This document shows positions 8,322 through 17,482 of a stretch of DNA of 64,000 bases, piece by piece. The translations under genes and the position numbers were made by a program. The notes below the pieces were generated by a model. The model was not told the origin of the DNA and ran no database searches. It saw only the letters and a program-made list of their open reading frames with translations. Source of the DNA: Granulosicoccus sp036478595. Lineage in GTDB: Bacteria > Pseudomonadota > Gammaproteobacteria > Granulosicoccales > Granulosicoccaceae. The stretch covers positions 24,489 to 88,488 of the forward strand of contig JAZGEF010000045.1 in the NCBI GenBank assembly GCA_036478595.1, in the 5' to 3' direction. Numbering within the stretch: position 1 is the stretch's first letter; every line of letters starts with the position of its first letter.

Positions 8322-9368
8322 ATGAGAACTTCAAATTACTCTCTAACGGATCTGGGCTTTTCGGCCTACTTTCTTTCTCAGCTCGGCCTCGACGAGCTAG
8401 GGCACTTGCTGCCAATGCGGATTGTGGAGGTACAGCGCGATCGCTTGACAGCACTTGGTGAAAACGGTCCATTAGAGGTAGCGCTGACAGCTGATGCTCC
8501 AGCCGGTAATATTGCGGTAGGCGATTGGATTCTGATTGATGCAGAGCATAGCTTAGTGCGCTTGCTTGTACCCAAAAGTTCGTTACGGCGCCGCGCTGCG
8601 GGAACTGATGCGAGCGTTCAGCTGATAGCGAATAATGTCGATACGCTATTTATCGTTACTTCCTGTAATGCCGATTTTAATGAGGCTCGCATCGAACGAT
8701 ATCTGGCACTGTCCAATGAGGCAGAAGTAACACCGGTGGTGTTGCTTACTAAAACTGATCTGTCCAATGAGGTCACAGAACTGCAAGCGAAGGCTGAAAA
8801 ATTAATGCAATACTTGAGTGTTGTGCCATTAAACGCGACGGAACCAAACGTCGCTACAAAACTAGAGCAATGGTGCGGCCCCGGTCAGACTATCGCGTTA
8901 CTTGGATCGTCCGGCGTTGGCAAAACCACCTTGCTCAATGCACTAACTGGTGATTCCATGGAAACTCAGGGTGTTCGAGAAGGCGATGCCAAAGGTCGCC
9001 ACACCACAACGTTCCGTGCTATGCGTCCTATTACCCAAGGTGGCTGGGTGATCGACACCCCGGGAATGCGTGCGTTAAGGCTGCACGACAGCGAAGAGGG
9101 AATTGATGCTGTATTTGATGAGATTATACAAGCTGCTTCCCGGTGTCGTTTTACGGATTGCAGTCACGAAACTGAGCCGGGCTGCGCTGTGCAGAAAGCC
9201 ATTTCACAGGGAGTGCTAGATGTTGAGCGACTGGATCGATGGCGCAAATTGCAGAGAGAAGATCGGCACAATACTCAGTCAATAGCGCAGGCGCGAAAAC
9301 GCGATAAGCAATTTGGTAAGATGATCAACGAAGTTGTGAAAACGAAGCAGCGGGACAAGGGTCATTAG
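8322..9368 (+). CDS. rsgA: Small-subunit ribosome biogenesis GTPase RsgA
   Basis: Late assembly factor of the 30S subunit, 348 residues. Circularly permuted GTPase order is visible: G4 (LLTKTD), then G1 P-loop GSSGVGKTTL (about residues 195-204), then G3 (DTPGM). The N-terminal OB fold and the C-terminal zinc motif (CRFTDCSHETEPGCAV) are present. ATG 8322 is chosen because it follows GAGGCGG at good spacing and fits family length; the frame extends upstream only into the pseudogene remnant. Confidence 0.95.
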   Translation: MRTSNYSLTDLGFSAYFLSQLGLDELGHLLPMRIVEVQRDRLTALGENGPLEVALTADAPAGNIAVGDWILIDAEHSLVRLLVPKSSLRRRAAGTDASVQLIANNVDTLFIVTSCNADFNEARIERYLALSNEAEVTPVVLLTKTDLSNEVTELQAKAEKLMQYLSVVPLNATEPNVATKLEQWCGPGQTIALLGSSGVGKTTLLNALTGDSMETQGVREGDAKGRHTTTFRAMRPITQGGWVIDTPGMRALRLHDSEEGIDAVFDEIIQAASRCRFTDCSHETEPGCAVQKAISQGVLDVERLDRWRKLQREDRHNTQSIAQARKRDKQFGKMINEVVKTKQRDKGH

Positions 9369-9389
9369 CAGCACGGCGAGCAAAACTTC

Positions 9390-10265
9390 ATGACGGATAT
9401 TATTGAAACCCGCGTGAGCGTAGATGCTAACGGCAGCCCGCTCAAAGCTAGTCTTTTGTTGGCCAATCACACTAATCTCTCTCAAGCCAAAATCAAAGAT
9501 GCCATGCAGAAAGGCGCGGTGTGGTTAGTGCGAGGAAACGCCAAAAAACGTTTGCGCCGTGCCAGCAAACCATTGCAAGTGGGCGACAAGCTGGAGCTTA
9601 ACTACAATGCTGACCTGCTCAATCAACTTGTACCTGAGCCTAAGCTGATATTTGATGCGCAAGATTACAGTATTTGGTTTAAGCCTTACGGGCTTCACTG
9701 TCAGGGCAGCCGCTGGGGAGATTTCGCTAGTATCAATCGCTGGGTGGAAATCAATTTCCCCAAAATGCTCAACAGTTCAGAACGGCCAGTTCATCTTGTG
9801 CACCGGCTTGACCGTGCTACAACGGGTCTGATCTTGTTATGCCATAGCAAAGCCGCCGCCCGTTTGTTCAGTGCGATGCTCCAAGAAGGTAAAGTGGATA
9901 AACGCTATCAAGCAATAGTGCGCGGTGATTTTTCTGTACTGCCGCAGGGGTATAAGGTGGATCAAAAAGTCGACGGCAAAGAAGCACAGAGTATATTTTC
10001 GCATGTAGATTGCGAGGGTGGCTATTCGCTGGTGGATGTCGTTTTATTAACGGGTCGTAAACATCAAATTCGTCAACATTTAAGTGGATTGGGATATCCC
10101 ATTGAGGGTGATCGGCTTTATGGTGATGCAAAAAAAGAGGATGATTATCAGGGGAGGGACTTGCAATTGCAATCAGTGTCATTACGGTTTACTTGCCCAT
10201 TAACTGAAAAGGAGCGACATTTTTCAGTTGCTGATAATCAGCGAATTCGACCGATACGCTCTTAA
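9390..10265 (+). CDS. RluA-family pseudouridine synthase
   Basis: Converts uridine to pseudouridine in RNA. 291 residues. An N-terminal S4-like segment (residues about 20-75) is followed by the catalytic domain with the signature HRLDRATTG, whose aspartate is the nucleophile, and the downstream GRKHQIRQHL motif. It starts 21 bases after rsgA and may be co-transcribed with it. The exact target (23S rRNA, as for RluA/RluC/RluD, or tRNA) cannot be settled from the motifs. Confidence 0.92.
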   Translation: MTDIIETRVSVDANGSPLKASLLLANHTNLSQAKIKDAMQKGAVWLVRGNAKKRLRRASKPLQVGDKLELNYNADLLNQLVPEPKLIFDAQDYSIWFKPYGLHCQGSRWGDFASINRWVEINFPKMLNSSERPVHLVHRLDRATTGLILLCHSKAAARLFSAMLQEGKVDKRYQAIVRGDFSVLPQGYKVDQKVDGKEAQSIFSHVDCEGGYSLVDVVLLTGRKHQIRQHLSGLGYPIEGDRLYGDAKKEDDYQGRDLQLQSVSLRFTCPLTEKERHFSVADNQRIRPIRS

Positions 10266-10279
10266 TCTAGGATTACCCT

Positions 10280-10639
10280 GTGGCATCCGATCAAAAAAAC
10301 TCAAACGGTACGCAACTATCAGCGATGCGTCCTTCAGCATTGCTTGATAACGAAGCTGCGGCCGCATGGCAAGCGTACAACGCGATGGAGACAACCAAAT
10401 CACGTCATTACACGCTGCTTGAAATTATTGATAACAAAAAGAAAAACTACAATATCGACTCAAGCGACACCGATAAGCAGATGCTGCAATTCTTACTCGA
10501 CGATCACAGTGCGCAGGTAAAGAGTTTTACTGAGGCCAGTAAGCGCCTAAAAAACACCAATGAGGCGGGGCATAAACGATTGTTTGACTACATCGGTTTG
10601 ATTAGCACGCACCAAGGTTTGGGTGAAAAACCGCATTAG
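10280..10639 (+). CDS. Hypothetical protein, 119 residues
   Basis: Start GTG 10280, 14 bases after the pseudouridine synthase gene, same strand, so probably one transcript. Rich in charged and polar residues, helical in character, no signal peptide, no membrane segment, no motif I recognise. Its composition and length match an ordinary cytoplasmic protein. No function is proposed. Confidence 0.65.
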   Translation: MASDQKNSNGTQLSAMRPSALLDNEAAAAWQAYNAMETTKSRHYTLLEIIDNKKKNYNIDSSDTDKQMLQFLLDDHSAQVKSFTEASKRLKNTNEAGHKRLFDYIGLISTHQGLGEKPH

Positions 10640-10698
10640 GTTTATCCGATTGGCCTTGCATTTGCCATTGATTGCAACGCCACCACCCAAGTGAGATG

Positions 10699-11772
10699 TT
10701 ACTTTTTTATGTGCGTAAGCTCAATACGCCGATTGGCACGACGGCCAGCCGATGTGGCGTTATCTTTGACCGGATAGGATTCACCATAACCCGTTGCTCG
10801 CACGCCATTGGGGTCAACTCCTTTTAACATGAGGTAGTGTCGCACGGCTTCTGCTCTTTTGCCTGACAACTTTAAATTGAAATTCGCGGCGCCGTGGTTA
10901 TCAGTGTGTGCGCCAATTTCAAAGTAGATGCCCGGATATTTTTGAATTGCATGTGCCACGCGATCAAGTAGTTGTCTTGCGCTCACCTCCAGATAACTGT
11001 TGCCGCTAGTAAACTTGACTGCATCCAGCACGAGTGAGTTGTCATCTCGGCATCCCAGGATGCCGATTTTACTGGCGTTGCTGTTAAGGCATATGTCCCG
11101 GTAGTCCGGTACTCCATCAGCATCGTTATCAGGCGCGCAGGCGTCGATTTTGGCTGTGACTTCACTGCACACGTCATTATTGGCTTGCTTGCTTGCTGGT
11201 TTAAAACGATAGCGAATACTTAGTGTCACGGCTTCGTCGGATAGCTGATGAAAGGTCAGCATATTGTTTTCGACAACCCATTTGCCGGTTTGTGAATCAG
11301 TGACCGTATAAGACGTAATTTCAAAGTCGGTGGGAAACACCCAGGTCATACTGGATTCTTCAAGCGTTCCGCTATAAATGGTGATGTTGGCTGGGCGTGA
11401 AAGTGTGGTGAGTTCGTATTCGTTTTCAGCAGATTGAGTGACATCTTGCCCGTATTGATGATGGTATCTGGCAAAAGCACTACCCGAATTTAGCTGGAGC
11501 TTTCGTGGGTTGCCTTGATATTGTGCGGCCTGTTCAGCCTGGTCTGGCCCAATAAAACGCACTTCTTGAGGGATGACGCTGCCGGGCAACTCAAGTTCAA
11601 TCACGGTGCCGTTAGAGCCAATGGTGTGCTGGACGGTGTGTGATCGGCCATCTGTCTCCATCGCGATCAGTAAATCACTGATTGCCGCTGCCACCGGGTT
11701 GGGTAACGGCAGTAGTAAAATGGCCAGTATCAGCAGTTGATCAGCGCTTTTAATGACGGTCAAACGTGGCAT
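10699..11772 (-). CDS. OmpA-family outer membrane protein
   Basis: 357 residues with an N-terminal signal peptide (hydrophobic LLILAILLLPLPN, cut near AAA). A middle beta-rich region is followed by a thrombospondin type 3-like calcium segment (DNDADGVPDYRD, with paired cysteines) and a C-terminal OmpA/MotB peptidoglycan-binding domain (IGAHTDNHG ... NLKLSGKRAEAV ... GYGESYP ... NRRIEL). The protein is likely anchored in the outer membrane or periplasm and holds peptidoglycan. It is transcribed convergently with the preceding hypothetical gene and divergently from trpS, with a 119-base shared promoter region. Confidence 0.9.
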   Translation of the reverse strand: MPRLTVIKSADQLLILAILLLPLPNPVAAAISDLLIAMETDGRSHTVQHTIGSNGTVIELELPGSVIPQEVRFIGPDQAEQAAQYQGNPRKLQLNSGSAFARYHHQYGQDVTQSAENEYELTTLSRPANITIYSGTLEESSMTWVFPTDFEITSYTVTDSQTGKWVVENNMLTFHQLSDEAVTLSIRYRFKPASKQANNDVCSEVTAKIDACAPDNDADGVPDYRDICLNSNASKIGILGCRDDNSLVLDAVKFTSGNSYLEVSARQLLDRVAHAIQKYPGIYFEIGAHTDNHGAANFNLKLSGKRAEAVRHYLMLKGVDPNGVRATGYGESYPVKDNATSAGRRANRRIELTHIKK

Positions 11773-11891
11773 GTTGTAATCGAATCCTTGAAGCCTTGCG
11801 TACCTTGTTACAATTCGCGTACGAGTAGCAGTGAAACCATCGAGCTAAAAAGCGTCGATATAACTGGCCCACAAGAATAGACCAAAAGCAC

Positions 11892-12896
11892 ATGTCTAAA
11901 CAAACTTATCTGACCGGCATCACCACATCCGGCACCCCCCATCTTGGCAACTATGTGGGCGCGATTCGCCCGGCAATTGAGGCCAGCCGAGATCCAGCAA
12001 ACCGCAATTTTTACTTTTTGGCTGATTTTCACGCGCTGATTAAGAGTCAAGACCCAGCCATGCTTGGCCAATCAAGAATGGAAATAGCCTGTGCATGGTT
12101 AGCGCTAGGGCTGGACCCTGAGCAAGTAACCTTCTATCGGCAATCAGATATCCCGGAAATTCCTGAGCTCACCTGGTTGTTGACCTGCATGACGGCAAAA
12201 GGGTTGATGAACCGAGCCCACGCCTATAAGGCGGTAGTGCAGGAAAACACTGATGCTGGCTCGAGCGATCCGGACAAAGGCATCAATATGGGCCTGTTCA
12301 GTTATCCAATTTTGATGGCTGCTGACATACTCATGTTCAAGGCCACCAAAGTGCCAGTGGGAAAAGATCAGATCCAACACCTTGAGATGGCGCGAGATAT
12401 CGCCCAGCGATTTAACCATCACTATGGTGAGCTACTCGTGATCCCCGAAGTTGTGGTCGAGGAAAGAGCGGCTGTGTTGTCCGGGCTCGATGGTCGAAAA
12501 ATGAGCAAAAGTTACAATAATACAATTCCGCTTTTTGATACGGCAAAAAAGCTTCGAAAATCAATTATGAAAATCAAGACCAACTCACAAGAACCTGGAG
12601 AGCCAAAAGATCCACTAGGCAATACCGTGTTTGAGATATACCAGGCATTCGCCACACCGGGTCAAACGGATGAGTTTCGCCAAGCTTTTTCTGACGGCGT
12701 TGCTTGGGGTGATGCCAAACAACAGTTGTTTGAACTAATCGATGCGGAACTGCAGGAGCCGCGTGAACGTTACCATTCGCTGCTTGCTGATCCCGCCGCA
12801 ATCGATAAAATTTTATTGCACGGTGCTGAAAAAGCTCGCGTACACAGCCGGGCGCTAATGGATGATTTACGAAAGGCAGTAGGCATTAGTTCGTGA
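11892..12896 (+). CDS. trpS: Tryptophanyl-tRNA synthetase
   Basis: Charges tRNA-Trp. 334 residues, the normal length for the bacterial enzyme. Class I signatures are present: TPHLGNY (residues 15-21, the HIGH equivalent) and KMSKS (near residue 200). The stop codon overlaps the GTG start of the asparaginase gene by four bases, so the two are translationally coupled. Confidence 0.97.
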   Translation: MSKQTYLTGITTSGTPHLGNYVGAIRPAIEASRDPANRNFYFLADFHALIKSQDPAMLGQSRMEIACAWLALGLDPEQVTFYRQSDIPEIPELTWLLTCMTAKGLMNRAHAYKAVVQENTDAGSSDPDKGINMGLFSYPILMAADILMFKATKVPVGKDQIQHLEMARDIAQRFNHHYGELLVIPEVVVEERAAVLSGLDGRKMSKSYNNTIPLFDTAKKLRKSIMKIKTNSQEPGEPKDPLGNTVFEIYQAFATPGQTDEFRQAFSDGVAWGDAKQQLFELIDAELQEPRERYHSLLADPAAIDKILLHGAEKARVHSRALMDDLRKAVGISS

Positions 12897-13909
12897 ACCC
12901 TAGTTTAGTTAATATATGGCGCGGTAATGCGATCGAAAGCCGTCATCGTGGTGCGGTTGCGGTGGTTAATTCAAGTGGTCGGCCATTACTGGCTTTGGGT
13001 GATGTGCAACGCCCGGTATTTGCGCGCTCTGCGATAAAATTTATGCAAGCCTTGCCGCTGATCGAATCCGGTGCCGCTGATAATTTTGATCTTGATGAAC
13101 GGCATATCGCACTAGCGTGCGCATCACATAATGCCGAACCTGAGCACGTGCAGTTGATTGAGCAATGGCTGCACCGCATTGCCTGCAATGTGGATCATCT
13201 CGAATGTGGTGCTCATATGCCAATGGGCGCAGATGCCCAGATCGCACTGTGTGCATCTGGTCGCATGCCTACGCGCGTACACAATAATTGCTCGGGTAAA
13301 CATACCGCCATGCTGTCGATATGCAAACACCTTGGCGAACAAACTAATAACTATCGCTTATACAACCATTCGGCTCAGCGCCGATGGTTTGAAGTGCTTG
13401 AGGCGTTGAGTAGTACCCGTGTAACCCAGCTACCCTGGGGTTATGACGGTTGCGGTATACCATCGATAGCTGTGCCGTTACAGCGTATCGGTTTAGCGCT
13501 TGCACGTTTTAGTAACGCATCTAATGTTATTGATGATCGTAGGCAAGCTATTGAACGAATCAAAGGCGCTTTGGCCGCGCATCCATTTTTAGTAGCGGGC
13601 TCTAAAAGAATGTGCACTGAGCTCATGAGTAAACATGCCCCACAGGTGTTTGTTAAAGTAGGAGCCGAAGGTTTTTATACCGCGATGCTGCCTGAGCGTG
13701 GTTTAGGCGTAGCCATCAAGATCGACGATGGTAACGTTCGTGGCGCTGAAGTTGTACTGGGAGTGGTACTGCAAAAACTGGGCGTGCTGGATAATGATGC
13801 AGCTAAGGATCTCGAGCAATTTATATCGCCTTCAATGACCAATTCTCGAGGCGAGGTGGTTGGCCGTGCAGAACCCTCATCACAGTGGGATTCGATAGTA
13901 ATAGAGTAG
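12893..13909 (+). CDS. L-asparaginase II family protein (Rhizobium etli type)
   Basis: 338 residues, PF06089-like. Recognisable motifs are the N-terminal RSAIKFMQALPL, ACASHNAEPEH and NNCSGKHTAML, which carry the serine, lysine and cysteine residues of this asparaginase class. It would hydrolyse asparagine to aspartate and ammonia in the cytoplasm (no signal peptide). The start is GTG 12893, overlapping the trpS stop. It belongs to a family distinct from E. coli AnsA/AnsB. Confidence 0.88.
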   Translation: MNPSLVNIWRGNAIESRHRGAVAVVNSSGRPLLALGDVQRPVFARSAIKFMQALPLIESGAADNFDLDERHIALACASHNAEPEHVQLIEQWLHRIACNVDHLECGAHMPMGADAQIALCASGRMPTRVHNNCSGKHTAMLSICKHLGEQTNNYRLYNHSAQRRWFEVLEALSSTRVTQLPWGYDGCGIPSIAVPLQRIGLALARFSNASNVIDDRRQAIERIKGALAAHPFLVAGSKRMCTELMSKHAPQVFVKVGAEGFYTAMLPERGLGVAIKIDDGNVRGAEVVLGVVLQKLGVLDNDAAKDLEQFISPSMTNSRGEVVGRAEPSSQWDSIVIE

Positions 13910-13947
13910 GGCTGCGTACCCAGCTCACTCAAGCTTGCCACTTATTT

Positions 13948-15402
13948 CTACTGGCTTAGAGGAGCTTTCTCGCACATTAGTAAGCGTTCGTACCCAGCGA
14001 CTTCCTCAAAAGACCCGTACTGATAAAGCTGTTGTTTTAAACTCGCCAGTTTGCGCATATGCAGCATTTTTTGCAACTGCGTTGCATAACGTTCAGCCTC
14101 CAGTATATCGTTACTCAAGTTTGATGATCTGGTTTGTAGTGCAAGCAGCTTGGCGTACACACTGTGCTGGCTTATCCAATGTGAAATCTGTGCAACATTT
14201 TCACCGCTGACCAGCGTTTTGAACGCATCAGTGTAGGGCTGGCCTAGTGCTGGCCATTTAGCTTCTACCGCAAGCTGAATTTCTTGCTGCTGTTTGTGCT
14301 CTTCTTCCTGTATTTCGTGGTAAAGCTCAGAGAGCTTCTCCGAGTTTTCAGTTGCATCCCTTAGTGCACTTCGAATTGTTTTTGCAGCATTGCCTTCAAG
14401 TGGCATATTGTGTTTGGTGGCTAGTGATCGGAATATTTTGGCAAACTCATTGTTAGGTAGCGAGCGTCGAGCTGGTAGCCATTTTAGATACCAGGGCTCC
14501 CAACGTTCGAGATAGAAGTCGCTACTGGAGTAGGCGATGTCTGTGCTAACTGCTGTCTCAACGGAGTACATATGAGCTTCACGCAAGCTGACCAGGCCAT
14601 CCTTATCCATGTCGGTTTCGCGAGAAAGTATCTCTCCCTTTTGATCGTAGCCTGATAAAGCTGCAAAGAAGTAAGTGGTGTAATCGCGGTAGCCATTGGT
14701 GCTCACCTGTGCTGAGCATCCTTCTGATTTCCGGTACGGTGATACGGAGGTGACGCCACAAATATGTTGTTTGCTGAGTTCTAAGCCTTCAGCTGGGTTG
14801 GCGAAAACCATACTGTTAAAACCACCTGAATAGCATTGAGTAAATACATAACGTAGTGGTTGGGTCGCATTTCTTACAACACTTTGGAGTTCATCAGCCT
14901 TGATGCTTGTATTACCCCACAGGCTTATTCCTACCTGGTGCGGCGCATCATGCGAGGAGCTGCCATGGCCATTAAACACCAATAGCGTAGATTGCTCGGC
15001 TTCATTCAAAATTTGGGCAAGATTGTTTTTTAGTGCTTCAGCGTTGGTTGCACCCGCTACGTTTTCCAAGCTATGGCCTCGATAGCGTAAGCGATTAGCC
15101 GTGTGCTCGCCATATACGCGGCTCATGGCTTCAAATGGGCTATGGTATTCTTCGTCTGTTGCCAGGTAAAAAACATCGTCGGCTGGATCATCACCGTCAG
15201 AAAAATAAACAGTTGTTGATACACCGACTGATTCGAGTGAATCCCGTGCCCACTGCACGTTTTTTTCAATTTGTGCTTGTGTTGAGTGCAGATCATAGCC
15301 GCCACCGATTAATACTGCCTGGTCGGCGAGTGCCATTGGAGCTATGGCTATGCATAGCGTGGTGCTTAGAACGATTTGATTTGTTTTTTTGCGAATGATC
15401 AT
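13948..15402 (-). CDS. Secreted caspase-like (clan CD) cysteine peptidase
   Basis: 484 residues with an N-terminal signal peptide (VLSTTLCIAIAPMALA). The catalytic pair of caspase-fold peptidases is visible: a hydrophobic strand ending in His146-Gly147 (LLVFNGHGS) and a second strand ending in Cys190 (RYVFTQCYSGG). After this come an EF-hand-like loop (DMDKDGLVSLREA, about residue 265) that could bind calcium, as in many metacaspases, and a long helical C-terminal region of about 150 residues with no domain I know. The product is exported to the periplasm or outside. Its start overlaps the stop of the upstream membrane-protein gene by four bases, so the two form an operon. The substrate is unknown. 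Confidence 0.8.
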   Translation of the reverse strand: MIIRKKTNQIVLSTTLCIAIAPMALADQAVLIGGGYDLHSTQAQIEKNVQWARDSLESVGVSTTVYFSDGDDPADDVFYLATDEEYHSPFEAMSRVYGEHTANRLRYRGHSLENVAGATNAEALKNNLAQILNEAEQSTLLVFNGHGSSSHDAPHQVGISLWGNTSIKADELQSVVRNATQPLRYVFTQCYSGGFNSMVFANPAEGLELSKQHICGVTSVSPYRKSEGCSAQVSTNGYRDYTTYFFAALSGYDQKGEILSRETDMDKDGLVSLREAHMYSVETAVSTDIAYSSSDFYLERWEPWYLKWLPARRSLPNNEFAKIFRSLATKHNMPLEGNAAKTIRSALRDATENSEKLSELYHEIQEEEHKQQQEIQLAVEAKWPALGQPYTDAFKTLVSGENVAQISHWISQHSVYAKLLALQTRSSNLSNDILEAERYATQLQKMLHMRKLASLKQQLYQYGSFEEVAGYERLLMCEKAPLSQ

Positions 15403-15824
15403 CGGCTGAATAACCTTCTGATTAAATCTGCAAAACGATAGAGTATAAATAGCCCTATCCCGGTCATAACGAACGTGGGTAGTAGAGGTACAGGATCTTT
15501 ATAGAAAACAAATAGTAATCCGATGCACGCTAGTGGCAAGCTTAGGCCTGCGATAATCCAGGTAAATTTGTTTTGCGATAACAAGAAGTAGTCGAGGGCT
15601 GCCAATATGCCTAAGGCTATTGCGATCAGCATACTTTGCTGATACCCAAACCAGAAGTCGTCCATTATTTTTTGTTCAGGCACGTTGTTTATGGCATCTA
15701 GCATCGAGCCTTCACCAAACCAATGGCTTAGTATGCCGCCGGATGTCACGAATAGAGGCCATGCACTCGCGGCGATTAAAACGCCGACTAACAATGAAAA
15801 GAATAGGAATGGAATGACTCTCAT
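15399..15824 (-). CDS. Small integral membrane protein coupled to the caspase-like gene
   Basis: 141 residues with about four membrane segments (residues 4-24, 62-82, 87-107, 113-133) and a polar loop after the first. I recognise no domain. It is the first gene of a two-gene operon: its stop overlaps the ATG of the caspase-like gene (ATGA). A partner, anchor or immunity role for the exported peptidase is possible but rests on position only. Its promoter must lie in the long upstream gap. Confidence 0.7.
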   Translation of the reverse strand: MRVIPFLFFSLLVGVLIAASAWPLFVTSGGILSHWFGEGSMLDAINNVPEQKIMDDFWFGYQQSMLIAIALGILAALDYFLLSQNKFTWIIAGLSLPLACIGLLFVFYKDPVPLLPTFVMTGIGLFILYRFADLIRRLFSR

Positions 15825-16472
15825 TTGTGATCCTGAAGGGTTCTCAGGTGCCTCTCTACAAACGCGTTAAGCACAACCCTCTCAACCATGCATACCTTGG
15901 CTTTGTCGTCGTTGCTTTTGTTTGCTGAACTGCGCATACCTGTGATTTATTTTTGGTTAATAGCCATTTAGGGGTTAATCTTGTGCGCTGTTTTTGCTGG
16001 CACGTGCTTACCATTGAAAAGGCTATAGCGAGCGATATGCCAACATTGGCGTTTTCGACAGCTCACTGTGTTTTCCGATCAAAACGCCGGGAGTGTTAGA
16101 TTCGAGGGGCTTACATTGATATGAACCAAACAGCATCGCTGTGTTGCGTTCGCTTGGTGCCAACAGCGTAGAGGTGTCGGCAAAAAAATGCCTGAGAGCC
16201 TTATTTTAAACGGCCTCAGCTATTGATTAGCACATATCTGTGCTAATTCACCGGTTCGTGTAGCGGCAAATTTCAACACGGCGTCGTTGTTTTGAAAATG
16301 TCGATAACTGATTGAAAATGAATAACATGAACGAGTTGCGTTTAGCTATTTGCCACGAATCGTCGCGCTAAAATTTGCCACCGTCAGAATTGTGTTGCCA
16401 CCGAAGGGGTTATTTGTCGAGCCATTGACGCGTATCGACGTGCAAAAGCGGTTTGTTAGTGCTTGCGAGTGG
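15825..16472. other. 648-base region without a supported gene
   Basis: Lies between the start of the membrane-protein gene and the end of pta, both on the minus strand. It should hold the promoter of the former and the transcript end of the latter. It contains a perfect 9-base inverted repeat with a 4-base loop (ATTAGCACA at 16226-16234, TGTGCTAAT at 16239-16247), a wider inverted pair GGCAAATTT (16265-16273) and AAATTTGCC (16371-16379), and a repeated TTGCCACCG nearby. I find no convincing coding frame on either strand. Confidence 0.55.
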
Positions 16473-17474
16473 TTAAGGTGGTTTAGAGCTGGTTTGAGCA
16501 GACGTTACCGCGAGGATGTTCACGATGTCATCAGTGCTGCAGCCGCGGCTTAGATCGTTAACTGGTTTTACCAAACCTTGGAGGATAGGGCCGATGGCTT
16601 GGGCGCCGCCAAAACGTTCCAGTAGTTTGTACCCGATATTGCCGGCATCCAAATTAGGAAACACCAAGATGTTGCAAGGTGAGTCTGTTGCTTGATCGGG
16701 TGCTTTACTGGAAAGGATCGATGGCATTACTGCTGCGTCCAGCTGCACTTCGCCAACGATGCGCCAATCGGGTTGGAGTTCGCGCGCTATGGCGGTTGCG
16801 CTGTTTACTTTGGTTACCGTTGAGTGACGAGCACTGCCATCGGTTGAAAATGACAACATTGCGATTTGGGGTGTCATGCCCAATAGTTCTATTGCGCTAT
16901 TGCCTGTATCGATGGCGATGGCTGCCAGTGCTTCGTTGTCGGGATCGATAACCAGGGCGCAGTCTGCTGCGAGTAGTACATCATCAACTGGATGATGATC
17001 TTTTAACAGCATGATAAAAAAGCTTGTTACCTGTTTAGCATCAGGGCGTTTGCCGACAATTTGTATCGCAGTGCGCACAACTTCGCTGGTTGCGGTGATG
17101 GCGCCTGCAACGCAACCATCGGCATCACCTGCGCTAACCATTAAGTTTGCAAACATGAGCGGGTTGTTGATAGCTTTGATGGCTTTTTCGCTTGTCATGC
17201 CACGACGTTCACGTTTTTCAACCAATAGCTGGATGTATTTTTCCCGAGTACTTGCCGACGTAGGATCGATGATGGTTATCTCGTCTAGCGAGATATCCTG
17301 CTGTTTGGCGCTTTGATTGATTAGATCGAGATTGCCTAACAATATGGGTTTGACCAACTGCTGCGCCTGCGCTTGGCTTGCTGCGGATAACACGCGCACA
17401 TCTGATGCTTCAGGCAAGACGATGCTTCTTGATACGGATGTCGCTTTTTGCAGAACTCGATCAAATGCAGACAT
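16473..17474 (-). CDS. pta: Phosphate acetyltransferase, short form
   Basis: Interconverts acetyl-CoA and acetyl phosphate. 333 residues, the length of the catalytic PTA_PTB domain alone, without the N-terminal regulatory DRTGG domain of E. coli Pta. The family signature is clear near the C-terminus (LVFPNLDAGNIGYKLLERFG, KPVNDLSRG). No acetate kinase gene lies in the window, so the partner reaction is elsewhere. It starts 8 bases after the GMC oxidoreductase gene, which suggests one transcript and a shared role in two-carbon or alcohol oxidation; that link is inference. Confidence 0.93.
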   Translation of the reverse strand: MSAFDRVLQKATSVSRSIVLPEASDVRVLSAASQAQAQQLVKPILLGNLDLINQSAKQQDISLDEITIIDPTSASTREKYIQLLVEKRERRGMTSEKAIKAINNPLMFANLMVSAGDADGCVAGAITATSEVVRTAIQIVGKRPDAKQVTSFFIMLLKDHHPVDDVLLAADCALVIDPDNEALAAIAIDTGNSAIELLGMTPQIAMLSFSTDGSARHSTVTKVNSATAIARELQPDWRIVGEVQLDAAVMPSILSSKAPDQATDSPCNILVFPNLDAGNIGYKLLERFGGAQAIGPILQGLVKPVNDLSRGCSTDDIVNILAVTSAQTSSKPP

Positions 17475-17482
17475 GGGGTTTC

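Noticed and set aside
8192..8461. An 89-residue plus-strand frame overlapping the start of rsgA
   Set aside because: Its first part is the C-terminal remnant of the deleted binding protein; the rest is out-of-frame rsgA sequence.
16350..16553. Plus-strand 67-codon frame in the gap next to pta
   Set aside because: It overlaps the pta 3' end, has no ribosome site and no recognisable composition.
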